This document shows positions 16,821 through 24,498 of a stretch of DNA of 64,000 nt, one piece after another. The notes under the pieces were generated by a model. That model was not told where the DNA came from. It was given only the letters and a program-made list of their open reading frames with translations, and ran no database searches. The position numbers were made by a program, and so were the translations under genes. The DNA comes from Pelobacter sp. (GTDB taxonomy: Bacteria; Desulfobacterota; Desulfuromonadia; Geobacterales; Pseudopelobacteraceae). Within the stretch, counting starts at the first letter, position 1. Each line of letters begins with the position of its first letter. Where the stretch lies: contig JAVBXN010000013.1 of NCBI GenBank assembly GCA_030824515.1, forward strand, positions 1 through 64,000, given 5' to 3'.

Positions 16821-16877
16821 AGTGAGTTAGAAGTTATTTTCTGCTTGAAAATAGCAGAAAATAACTTCTAACTCACT
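16821..16877. repeat. 24-bp perfect inverted repeat with 9-nt loop
   Basis: The left arm 16821-16844 (begins AGTGAGTTAGAAG) and right arm 16854-16877 are exact reverse complements around TTGAAAATA. The arms are AT-rich and no T-run follows. It lies about 40 bp upstream of the marR start. It could be an RNA hairpin in the leader, a small non-autonomous element, or a cruciform target. Confidence 0.8.
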
Positions 16878-16899
16878 AAATAACAATAGCAAAGCAATA

Positions 16900-16917
16900 A
16901 TTAGTATGCTATCTAAT
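16900..16917. promoter_or_regulatory. Candidate MarR operator overlapping the marR start codon
   Basis: ATTAG-TATGCTAT-CTAAT has perfect 5-bp arms around an 8-bp centre, the size and AT-rich style of MarR-family sites. It runs into the first ATG (16916), so bound repressor would block initiation of its own gene. Confidence 0.45.
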
Positions 16918-17386
16918 GTGCATGAATATATCCAAATTAAGCATTGACCGCAGCAACCTCCTCTACCACCTGGGAATTCTGACACGGCGCTGGCGCCAGG
17001 TGCTGGACAGCGAATGCCGGGCGGCCGGACTGACCGACGCCACCTGGCGACCGTTGCTGCATCTCCACATACTCGGGGACGGCGTTCGCCAGAAGGATCT
17101 GGCGGCATCGATCGGCATCGAGGGCCCCTCCCTGGTCCGGCTGATCGATACCCTGGTGGTAAAGGGGCTGATCCAGCGCTCGGAAGATGGCAGCGACCGG
17201 CGTGCAAAGCTGCTCCGCCTGACACAGGAAGGCCAACTGGTGGTGGCCCGGATCCGGGAAATAGTGACCATTCTTGAAAATCAGCTGCTCAGCCACTTCA
17301 GCGAGGAGGACATTGACCGTTTCGGACGGTTGGTCCTCTCCCTGGAAGCGACGGTAAACCAGGCGCGGAGCACGGTGAAGCCGTGA
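16916..17386 (+). CDS. MarR family transcriptional regulator
   Basis: This 156-residue winged-helix protein shows the MarR core: WRPLLHLHILGDGVRQKDLAASIGIEGPSLVRLIDTL (helices 2-4, the recognition helix around GPSLVRLID) and a wing in RSEDGSDRRAKLLRLTQEG with the conserved DRR. The ATG at 16922 is an alternative start; neither has a strong Shine-Dalgarno sequence. The target is unknown: the next gene downstream (acetate kinase-like, 107 nt away) is a candidate, and the palindrome across its own start suggests autorepression. Confidence 0.85.
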   Translation: MCMNISKLSIDRSNLLYHLGILTRRWRQVLDSECRAAGLTDATWRPLLHLHILGDGVRQKDLAASIGIEGPSLVRLIDTLVVKGLIQRSEDGSDRRAKLLRLTQEGQLVVARIREIVTILENQLLSHFSEEDIDRFGRLVLSLEATVNQARSTVKP

Positions 17387-17493
17387 GCGCACCGCACCGG
17401 CGGCACTGCGCCGCTCCAGGCCTGTACTGCAAGAAATAGGAGTGGTCTCGAAAACGTCGAACAAAAATCTATCGCTACGGGGTGCGGAACATC

Positions 17494-18708
17494 ATGAAAA
17501 TCCTTACCATCACCTGCTGGAGCCATAAAATAAAATACCACCTCTTTTCCGGGGAGGAACGGACACTGCTTGCTTCGGGAATGATCGAACGGGTGGGACT
17601 CGGCGGCTCTTTCATCCACCACACGGTTCCCGGCCGGGAACCATTCCAGCGGGAGACTGGCGACAACGATCACAAGAGTGCCGTGGCGATTATCATTGCC
17701 ACCCTGGCCGATCCGCAGCATGGCGTGATCACAAACGTTTCAGAAATTTCAGCCGTCGGGCACCGGGTAGCGCATGGAGGGGAGCAATTCCGGCATTCCG
17801 TGCAGCTTGACGAACAAGTCCTCGACTCCATTCGAAAACTTCAATATCTGGCCCCAATGCATCTGTCACCCAACATTGCCGGTATCAAATCAGCAATGCT
17901 ACACCTGCCCGCTATTCCCCATGTGGCCGTTTTCGATACCGCCTTTCACTCCTCCATGCCGGAGTGTGCCTACATCTATCCGCTTCCCTACGAATGGTAC
18001 GAAAATCATGGCGTTCGCCGCTATGGTTTCCACGGTCCATCCCACCTCTACCTTTCTCGGCGGGCTGCCGCACATCTAGGCAAACCGGCCGCCGCCTGCA
18101 ACCTGATAACCATTCACCTCGACCGGGGTGTATCGCTCTGCGCCATCAGAAACGGCCTCTCCGTGGACACCAGCATGGGCATGACGCCACTTGAGGGAGC
18201 GGTCATGGAGACGCGCTGCGGCGACATTGATCCCGGCATTCAGGTCTATATGATGAAAGTGATGGGACTGTCCGCAAAGGAGCTGGAACAGGTACTCAAC
18301 AACAAGAGCGGAATTCTGGGCATTGCCGGGCGGCAGCTGGAGCGGCGGCACTTTTTGAGGGCCGCCCTGGCCGGCGACACCCGTTGCGCATTGGCGCTGA
18401 AGATCGAAACCTACCGTCTCAGGAAATACATCGGATCATTTCTGGCAATTGCCGGGCCTCTGGATGCAATCGTTTTTAGCGCCGGGTCAGGCGACCTGGA
18501 ATGGGCTGTGAGGGAAATGACGCTGGATGGGCTCGGGTGTATGGGGATACGGCTTGACCCGGACAGAAACCGCGCCATCCGGTCACCGCAGGAAGAGCTG
18601 GAAATAACCGGTGCAGATTCTCTGATCAGAACTTTAGTCATTCCGTCAAACGAGGAGCTTGTCATTGCCGATGACGTAGCGGCGATTCACTCGGCTTCAA
18701 TCGGATAA
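17494..18708 (+). CDS. Acetate kinase-family protein with altered active-site loops
   Basis: The 404-residue protein aligns end to end with acetate kinase: GHRVAHGG (substrate Arg), APMHLSPN, FDTAFHSSMP (catalytic Asp), YGFHGPSH, MGMTPLEGAVMETRCGDIDP (Arg) and PSNEEL (metal Glu). Several normally invariant sites differ: the N-terminal NxGSSSxK loop reads TCWSHKIK, HLGNG reads HLDRG, and GGIGEN reads AGSGDL. These loops bind phosphate, Mg and ATP. The fold is clearly acetate/propionate kinase, but activity may be changed or lost. Start ATG at 17494 matches the family N-terminus. Confidence 0.75.
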   Translation: MKILTITCWSHKIKYHLFSGEERTLLASGMIERVGLGGSFIHHTVPGREPFQRETGDNDHKSAVAIIIATLADPQHGVITNVSEISAVGHRVAHGGEQFRHSVQLDEQVLDSIRKLQYLAPMHLSPNIAGIKSAMLHLPAIPHVAVFDTAFHSSMPECAYIYPLPYEWYENHGVRRYGFHGPSHLYLSRRAAAHLGKPAAACNLITIHLDRGVSLCAIRNGLSVDTSMGMTPLEGAVMETRCGDIDPGIQVYMMKVMGLSAKELEQVLNNKSGILGIAGRQLERRHFLRAALAGDTRCALALKIETYRLRKYIGSFLAIAGPLDAIVFSAGSGDLEWAVREMTLDGLGCMGIRLDPDRNRAIRSPQEELEITGADSLIRTLVIPSNEELVIADDVAAIHSASIG

Positions 18709-18834
18709 ACGGCATGACGCAGTGGGAAGGTTAATGAATGGGCGAGATCACGATCACCACCGATATGCCGGACGCCGGGGTGATCGACAGCTGCGGTTCA
18801 TGCGTAGATGGCGGTTTCTCCGATGGAGCGGTCA

Positions 18835-19272
18835 TCACACCCCGATGTCCTCGTTCCACAGATCCGGCCGTTCCCCAATGAAGCGCGTCATCAAATCGAT
18901 ACATTCTGCGTTCTGCAGCACTTCCAGCATTACCCCACGGGAACGGAGCCACTCCTCCTCCCCCATGAAGGTACGGTTTTCGCCGATTATCACACGGGGG
19001 ATGCCGTACAGCAGAATCGCGCCACTGCACATGGAACAGGGAGACAGGGTCGTGTACAGCACCGACTCGCGGTAGACGCTTGCCGGCTGACGACCGGCAT
19101 TTTCCAGGGCATCCATCTCCCCATGCAGGATGGCGCTCCCCTTCTGCACTCGCCGGTTATGGCCACGACCGATTATTTCCCCATTGTGAACAAGAACCGA
19201 GCCGATCGGAATGCCACCTTCGCCAAGCCCCTTTTGTGCCTCCTCAATTGCTGCCCGCATGAATCGGTCCAT
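18835..19272 (-). CDS. Cytosine deaminase, yeast FCY1-like (copy 1)
   Basis: The 145-residue protein is a zinc CDA-fold deaminase: HGE (His50, catalytic Glu52) and PCSMC (Cys79, Cys82). It resembles yeast cytosine deaminase more than tRNA or guanine deaminases: GRGHNRRVQKGSAILHGE, TTLSPCSMCSGAILLYGIPR, GENRTF and the C-terminal ERPDLWNEDIGV all match that enzyme's pattern. It would convert cytosine to uracil and ammonia. A GGAGG-like site (CAAGGAGGAA) precedes the start. A second copy at 43075-43512 differs at only three residues (45, 110, 122), with conservation running into the ribosome-binding site. Confidence 0.85.
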   Translation of the reverse strand: MDRFMRAAIEEAQKGLGEGGIPIGSVLVHNGEIIGRGHNRRVQKGSAILHGEMDALENAGRQPASVYRESVLYTTLSPCSMCSGAILLYGIPRVIIGENRTFMGEEEWLRSRGVMLEVLQNAECIDLMTRFIGERPDLWNEDIGV

Positions 19273-19317
19273 GGCATTTCCTCCTTGTTCAAGCTGTATA
19301 CGCTAGGCGCCTTTGGC

Positions 19318-20160
19318 CTAGTCTCCAACCACCTCATAACGCAGGTCATCTTTATACTTTTCTTTCACCTCGTACATGAGCCGGTCAGCTCGACCGATCA
19401 CCTCGTCGATAGTTGCCGGAGATTGCAGATAGGTGACCAGTCCCATACTGAAGGTAATTGGCCAGCGACTCTCCACCTCCTTTTTTAACTGCTGTTGCAC
19501 CTTTTTCGCCACCGTAAGGGCCGATTCTTCAGCGGTTTCGGGGAGAAGTAAGGCAAATTCATCTCCACCAAGTCGAGCGACCTTATCGGTTTCACGGATA
19601 GCAGAAACAATGGTATTGGCTACCTGCCGCAGGAGTTTATCTCCCTCCGCATGACCCATGGCATCATTGACCGCCTTGAACTTGTCAATGTCGAGGTATG
19701 CGACGGTAAATGGCTCCATATAGCGAAGGTTCCGCCGCATCTCTCCTGTGACAAGCTCTAAATAATGCCGCCGGTTTGATATACCCGTCAACTGATCGGT
19801 ACGTGCCATACCCTTTTCCCGCTCAAGTGCCCCTTTGAGGGAAGAGACAACCAAGGCTGTCAAGAGAAAGAGCAGGAGTTCCATGAGGTCGTTCCAGAGC
19901 AGGGCGAATTCGAACTGGTCGCGCTCTCTCCCCCACATCTCAGCCAGAAGCCACGCCAGGGCTCCTGCAAGGGAGAGAAAATAGCCGGCTTTCCTACCGA
20001 CAAACCAGGCCGCCAGGATTACTGGAACGAGATAAAAGGGCACCAGTGTGTAATCGGAACCGTTCATCCCGTCGAGCAACCCCACCACGACGCAGAGTGA
20101 CAATGCCACTGCCGTAATACCCGACCGGGGCATTTTTTCGAGGAGATCAATCAGTTTCAT
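19318..20160 (-). CDS. Membrane-bound GGDEF diguanylate cyclase
   Basis: The 280-residue protein has an N-terminal membrane domain (about residues 15-110, four to five hydrophobic segments) and a C-terminal GGDEF domain (about 118-275). The active-site motif is intact (ARLGGDEFALL), and an RxxD inhibitory site (RETD) lies five residues before it, so the enzyme should make cyclic di-GMP with product feedback. TDQLTGISNRR is the typical domain start. No EAL domain or recognised periplasmic sensor is present. Confidence 0.9.
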   Translation of the reverse strand: MKLIDLLEKMPRSGITAVALSLCVVVGLLDGMNGSDYTLVPFYLVPVILAAWFVGRKAGYFLSLAGALAWLLAEMWGRERDQFEFALLWNDLMELLLFLLTALVVSSLKGALEREKGMARTDQLTGISNRRHYLELVTGEMRRNLRYMEPFTVAYLDIDKFKAVNDAMGHAEGDKLLRQVANTIVSAIRETDKVARLGGDEFALLLPETAEESALTVAKKVQQQLKKEVESRWPITFSMGLVTYLQSPATIDEVIGRADRLMYEVKEKYKDDLRYEVVGD

Positions 20161-20211
20161 TTTAAACCTCTAAAAATATATATAGCCTTTTCTTAACGGA
20201 TAGAATCTCTT

Positions 20212-21237
20212 TCATCTGATTACTCCTGTTGATTGTAGTCTATTATTAGCGTTGCCCGGATAAGCTGCCCGACGCAGGCGATCCCTGACAGCCCGCCACG
20301 GCTCGGTCTCCGGCGCCGCTTCAATCAGAATTCTGCCGTAGCCGGCCGCATCAAGCCGGCGTAGCGAGGCATACAGTGCCTGGCCGTAGCCGATGGGATC
20401 GTTCGGCAATAGAAGGCACCGTGTTGCCGGATACAGGTCAGTAACGGTTTTGGTATGACAAAGGATGGCGACACTCTGCCCGGCGTCACCTGAACCTTGA
20501 AGTAAGGCTGAAAGGCGTGCGGCAGTGATGATGAATGCAGGGGTCAGTGGCGCATAATGCGATGCATGACAACCCGGCGCCCTCAGCGCAGGGTCGGGTT
20601 GGCCAGGGAGAGCGACCTCCCGGCCAAGGGCCTCGCACAGTTCGTGGAGTGAAATGCCGCCTGGACGGAGCAGGATCGGGCAATCATCGACCAGACTGAT
20701 GATTGTTGACTCAAGGCCAACCTGACAGTCACCGCCATCAAGAATCAGATCTGGCGCTGATCCTAGTTCATCGCGCACATGGTCGGCACAGGTGGGGCTG
20801 ATACGTCCGAAGCGGTTGGCGGATGGGGCGGCAACGCCGCCCCCGAACTCCCGAAGCATGGTCTGCGCCACTGGATGAGCAGGCACCCTGATGCCGACGG
20901 TATGGAGTCCACCGGTCACCAGATCTGAAACAAGGGAAGAACGCCGGAGCACGATAGTCAGCGGCCCTGGCCAGAAACATTCGGCCATCCTGAATGCGTC
21001 AGCAGGGATTTCCCTCGCCCATTGACCGATCCGACCAGCATCGGCCAGATGGACAATCAGCGGGTGATCCGCCGGTCGCCCCTTGATGCTGAAAATCCGG
21101 CTAACAGCCTGCTCGTTTGCTGCGTCCGCACCGAGACCGTAAACGGTCTCGGTGGGAAAAGCGACTACGCCGCCATCACGCAGAAGTGACGCTGCATTGC
21201 TGATTGCACTACGCTCATCCCTCACCTCTGGGCTCAC
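20212..21237 (-). CDS. L-threonylcarbamoyladenylate synthase (TsaC/Sua5 family)
   Basis: The 341-residue length fits the Sua5 type: a YrdC domain (about residues 10-200; [47 protein letters not shown]) followed by a C-terminal Sua5 domain (about 215-330, [13 protein letters not shown]). It makes threonylcarbamoyl-AMP for t6A37 of tRNA. Its start overlaps the purC stop by 4 nt (ATGA), so it is translationally coupled at the end of the purE-can-purC group. Confidence 0.92.
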   Translation of the reverse strand: MSPEVRDERSAISNAASLLRDGGVVAFPTETVYGLGADAANEQAVSRIFSIKGRPADHPLIVHLADAGRIGQWAREIPADAFRMAECFWPGPLTIVLRRSSLVSDLVTGGLHTVGIRVPAHPVAQTMLREFGGGVAAPSANRFGRISPTCADHVRDELGSAPDLILDGGDCQVGLESTIISLVDDCPILLRPGGISLHELCEALGREVALPGQPDPALRAPGCHASHYAPLTPAFIITAARLSALLQGSGDAGQSVAILCHTKTVTDLYPATRCLLLPNDPIGYGQALYASLRRLDAAGYGRILIEAAPETEPWRAVRDRLRRAAYPGNANNRLQSTGVIR

Positions 21238-22121
21238 GTTTCCGTCCCGCTCAACCGCACCAGAGCTTCCCGGTATTTATCTCCGGTTTTGCGTACAATC
21301 TCGTCCGGCAGTGGTGGCGGTGGAGCGCACTTGCCCCAATCCAGCGTCTCCAGATAGTCCCGCAGAAACTGCTTGTCAAATGAAGGCTGCGGGCCGCCCG
21401 GTTGGTAGCTGTCCATGGGCCAGAAACGGGATGAATCCGGCGTCATGCACTCGTCAATGATAATCAACTCGCCGTTATGGATGCCGTACTCGAACTTGGT
21501 GTCGGCAATGATGATCCCTTTTGCTGCGGCGATATCCCGGGCTTTTTTGTAGATGGCGATGGTCACGTCACGGATCTTTACGGCGAGTTCCGCCCCAACC
21601 AGTTCCACGCAGCGCTCAAAGGAGATATTCTCGTCATGCTCGCCCAGTTCTGCCTTGGTGGAAGGGGTAAAGATCGGCTCCTCCAGCTTGTCGGACTCTA
21701 CAAGACCGGCGGGCAGCTTTATGCCGCAGATGGCGCCGGTGGACTTGTAATCCTTCCAACCCGAACCGGAGATATAGCCACGTACGATGCATTCCACCGG
21801 CAGTGGCGACGCCTTTTTCACCAGCATGGAACGCCCTTCAAGTATCTCGGCGTACTGCTGGCACTCGGCAGGGAAATCCTTCACATCGGTAGAGATGATG
21901 TGATTGGGGATAATGTCTTCCATCTGGCGGAACCAGAAGGCGGAGATCTGCGTCAGGACATACCCCTTGTCAGGGATACCCTCGTCCATAATGACATCGA
22001 AGGCGGATATCCGGTCGGTGGTGACGATCAGCAGGGTCTCACCCAGATCGTAGATATCGCGAACCTTGCCGCGGGCAATCAGGTGAAGATCGGGTAAATC
22101 GGTATTCAGAATTACGGACAT
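21234..22121 (-). CDS. purC: Phosphoribosylaminoimidazole-succinocarboxamide synthase
   Basis: The 295-residue SAICAR synthetase shows [27 protein letters not shown] at the N-terminus, [16 protein letters not shown] around residue 110, and ADTKFEYG and [13 protein letters not shown] near residue 210-235. It joins CAIR and aspartate using ATP in purine synthesis. The length (about 295) matches the longer bacterial/yeast type. It sits between a carbonic anhydrase gene (27 nt) and the Sua5 gene (4-nt overlap), with purE further upstream. Confidence 0.95.
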   Translation of the reverse strand: MSVILNTDLPDLHLIARGKVRDIYDLGETLLIVTTDRISAFDVIMDEGIPDKGYVLTQISAFWFRQMEDIIPNHIISTDVKDFPAECQQYAEILEGRSMLVKKASPLPVECIVRGYISGSGWKDYKSTGAICGIKLPAGLVESDKLEEPIFTPSTKAELGEHDENISFERCVELVGAELAVKIRDVTIAIYKKARDIAAAKGIIIADTKFEYGIHNGELIIIDECMTPDSSRFWPMDSYQPGGPQPSFDKQFLRDYLETLDWGKCAPPPPLPDEIVRKTGDKYREALVRLSGTET

Positions 22122-22147
22122 ATGGTGTACTCCTTTTTGTGATTTGC

Positions 22148-22780
22148 TCAGTTAATCTTTTGGAACAGGCCGGTACCTTGACGGTATTCGGACAGTTCAC
22201 CGGCGTTCAGGTCAAAATACCAGCCATGGAGCGACAGGTCTCCGGTTTTCACCCGCTGATCAATCCAGGGAAACGAGTGGAGATTCTCCAGGGAGAGCAG
22301 AATGGCTGACTGTTCGGCAGCCCTTTGCTGCACCTTTGAATCTTTGCCCGGCAACTCCGCCAACACCTTCTCCCTGGCCGGCGCGGCGATAGACATCCAG
22401 CTGGAGATGAAGCCATCTCCCGTGCAGCCGCGATAGCCGGCCATGAGAGCATTGATACCGCCGCACTGGGAGTGACCAAGCACGATTATATGCTCCACCT
22501 CCAGGTGACAGACGGCAAACTCAAGGGCAGCGCTGACACCATGCCGGCCGCCGTCTTCTTCGTAGGGCGGGACCAGATTGGCTACGTTGCGGACGGTGAA
22601 AATATCCCCCGGTGCACAGTTGGTCAGGATGGCCGGATCAACCCGCGAATCGGAACAGCCGATGATCATGGTCTTGGGGTTTTGTCCCTGCTTGAGGGGT
22701 TCGAATTGCGCCCCCTCCGGGCCGAAATAATCTTTCTGAAAGCTTCGGAAGCCGGTTATGAAGCGTTCGAGATCTTTCAT
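22148..22780 (-). CDS. Beta-class carbonic anhydrase
   Basis: The ATG at 22780 follows TGGAGGAG; an upstream in-frame ATG at 22837 lacks a site. The 210-residue protein carries the zinc ligands of beta-CAs: CSDSRVDP (Cys with the Asp-Arg dyad) and GHSQCGG (His and Cys). It interconverts CO2 and bicarbonate. Placed between purE and purC, it may supply bicarbonate for the PurE/PurK carboxylation step; that link is inference. Confidence 0.92.
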   Translation of the reverse strand: MKDLERFITGFRSFQKDYFGPEGAQFEPLKQGQNPKTMIIGCSDSRVDPAILTNCAPGDIFTVRNVANLVPPYEEDGGRHGVSAALEFAVCHLEVEHIIVLGHSQCGGINALMAGYRGCTGDGFISSWMSIAAPAREKVLAELPGKDSKVQQRAAEQSAILLSLENLHSFPWIDQRVKTGDLSLHGWYFDLNAGELSEYRQGTGLFQKIN

Positions 22781-22808
22781 GGTAAAGACTCCTCCAGTTT
22801 TGTCACGT

Positions 22809-23345
22809 TCATGCAGATAGTTTTGCCAGAGCTTCATCGGCAGTCAGGTCGTAGCGTTCACGCTCCCGCCGGGCGGCCTGCTCCAGCGCCCGGTCGATTT
22901 CCGGGTATTTCAAGGCCAGTATTCGGGCGGCCAGCATGGCGGCATTGCGCGCGCCGTCAATGGCCACGGTGGCAACCGGCACTCCAGGAGGCATCTGCAC
23001 TGTTGACAGCAGGCTGTCGAGACCGGTCAGAGGGCCGTTGCCAAGCGGCAGGCCGATCACCGGCAAGCGAGTATGCCCGGCAACCACACCGGCCAGGTGA
23101 GCGGCGACGCCAGCGCAGCCGATCAGCACCTGAACCCCTTCGCGGTGGGCACGGTCCAGATAGGCAAAGACCTTGTCCGGGGTCCGGTGGGCCGAGGCAA
23201 CGATGATTTCACTTTTGATGCCCAGTTCGGTCAGGGTATCGCGCACCTTGACCACGGTCGGCAGGTCATTGGGGCTGCCGGTCAGGATGCCGACCAGGGT
23301 GTGATCCGGGGTGGCTGATACTGCTGTAGAATTATTTTCCATCAT
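22809..23345 (-). CDS. purE: PurE, phosphoribosylaminoimidazole carboxylase catalytic subunit/mutase
   Basis: The 178-residue protein has the PurE pattern: [21 protein letters not shown] (GSxSD-like nucleotide loop, here GSPND), [28 protein letters not shown] and [30 protein letters not shown] split by the class. GSPND with HLAG and LGNGPLTG is unlike the commonest class I signature (GSDSD, HLPG, SSxLxG) and closer to a divergent branch, so substrate form (N5-CAIR versus AIR+CO2) is uncertain. An AGGGGA site precedes ATGATG. Confidence 0.88.
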   Translation of the reverse strand: MMENNSTAVSATPDHTLVGILTGSPNDLPTVVKVRDTLTELGIKSEIIVASAHRTPDKVFAYLDRAHREGVQVLIGCAGVAAHLAGVVAGHTRLPVIGLPLGNGPLTGLDSLLSTVQMPPGVPVATVAIDGARNAAMLAARILALKYPEIDRALEQAARRERERYDLTADEALAKLSA

Positions 23346-23375
23346 AGTGTCCCCTTTTATCGAGATTCAGATAGT

Positions 23376-23399
23376 CTGGGAGCGCAACAGAGCTCCCAG
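23376..23399 (-). promoter_or_regulatory. Leader hairpin upstream of purE
   Basis: CTGGGAGC (23376-23383) and GCTCCCAG (23392-23399) form a perfect 8-bp stem with an 8-nt loop, 31 nt before the purE start. No T-run follows on the minus strand, so it is not a plain terminator. The remaining 23400-23586 contains no gene I can support. Confidence 0.4.
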
Positions 23400-23586
23400 A
23401 ACTATTCCTGTTATTTATATGCAGGTGTTACTAAAAATGAAGATGTTGCTCCAGCGAAAGAAGCGACATTTCTTGCGATGAAAGCCCCGAAGAACCATCT
23501 GCAGGAGGAAATGCCAGCGGCAAAGTCGGAACCACGGTAAAGCTGGTGACCGCTTATATGGAGCGTCAGTGAGTTTTTGGCTGAAA

Positions 23587-23937
23587 TCAGGCGAGGTTGT
23601 CCGGAGGGACGCTTATTTCAAGATATACTTTTGGGAAAGTCTGGAATGGTTCGTGGGGTCGTAGTCTGGAAACGACTGGATTGTAGGCAAGAAGTACGTT
23701 GTTGGGAGCAAAAAGGGTCGAATAGTCAATAAACGAGTGCTTGGGTGGCTTGAAATCCCCCAGGCGCGTTTCCACATCGCCACAGTTGTCTGTGGCAAGA
23801 GAAGCTGTGCAGATGGCTTGTTCCTGAAATGAGCTTAACTCATGTTTTGGCAGGAGGAGGCCATGCGCGACAATGTATACTGTCAACACGAGCAGCAGCA
23901 AAGCTGAAAATCTGGTTGAGGATCGAAAGAGTTTCAT
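23587..23937 (-). CDS. Hypothetical protein with one membrane/signal segment
   Basis: From the ATG at 23937 the product has 116 residues with a hydrophobic segment (FSALLLLVLTVYIVAHGLLL, about residues 10-29) then a periplasmic-looking tail with two Cys (AICTASLATDNC). The frame is open to 24024 but those residues look like untranslated leader. The Shine-Dalgarno sequence is weak. No family is recognised. The DNA is somewhat AT-rich. Confidence 0.4.
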   Translation of the reverse strand: MKLFRSSTRFSALLLLVLTVYIVAHGLLLPKHELSSFQEQAICTASLATDNCGDVETRLGDFKPPKHSFIDYSTLFAPNNVLLAYNPVVSRLRPHEPFQTFPKVYLEISVPPDNLA

Positions 23938-24039
23938 GGATGTACCTGTAAAAATGGCGATAAAACTATTAAAGCTAACCATTGAGGCAAGTTTTTTAAA
24001 TATCGTTAACAGATCCAGTGGCAATCGAACCCGGTTCAG

Positions 24040-24480
24040 TCATAAGGTTGAGGCCTCTTCCTGACTATCTTTCAACGCAGCACCCTTTTTCTTGATCAGA
24101 TAGTAACCGATGGAAAGGGCCAGAATGATGGCGGCAATTCCCACCAGAGCCAGTCCTGACAAATCCTTAACATCAAGAATGATCACTTTCCGGGCAATTG
24201 CGATAATTGCAACGGCCATAACTATCTGAGCATGATCCGTTGATTCACCCATGTAAGTCTTGGCAATGGTATCCAAAAGCTCAAGGCCAATCAACACAAG
24301 CATAAAGAGGCCGAAAATTTCCAGCAGTTCGTCGATTTCCAACAATAAAATCGGTGGAGTTATGATGTCCTTGATAATTACCCAGGCGAGCTCAACAGTG
24401 CTGAGAAGTAGTACTAATGCCATAAGGGCAACGAGAACCCGGATAATTATTTTCTCAAAACTCTTTATTAACGGCAACAT
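24040..24480 (-). CDS. PsiE-like membrane protein
   Basis: The 146-residue protein has four hydrophobic segments and matches the phosphate-starvation-inducible PsiE family: ELLEIFGLFMLVLIGLELLDTIAKTY in the middle, then VVMAVAIIAIARKVIILD-like sequence (here IVMAVAIIAIARKVIIL). The function of the family is unknown. It is 18 nt downstream of the SulP transporter gene and may be the last gene of that operon. Confidence 0.8.
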   Translation of the reverse strand: MLPLIKSFEKIIIRVLVALMALVLLLSTVELAWVIIKDIITPPILLLEIDELLEIFGLFMLVLIGLELLDTIAKTYMGESTDHAQIVMAVAIIAIARKVIILDVKDLSGLALVGIAAIILALSIGYYLIKKKGAALKDSQEEASTL

Positions 24481-24498
24481 ACTTTGCCTCCACTGATT

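Noticed and set aside
23400-23586. Possible decayed coding sequence (GKVGTTVKLVTAYMERQ followed by a stop at about 23572)
   Set aside because: The short plus-strand frame reads like protein, but no start, family or continuation could be supported.
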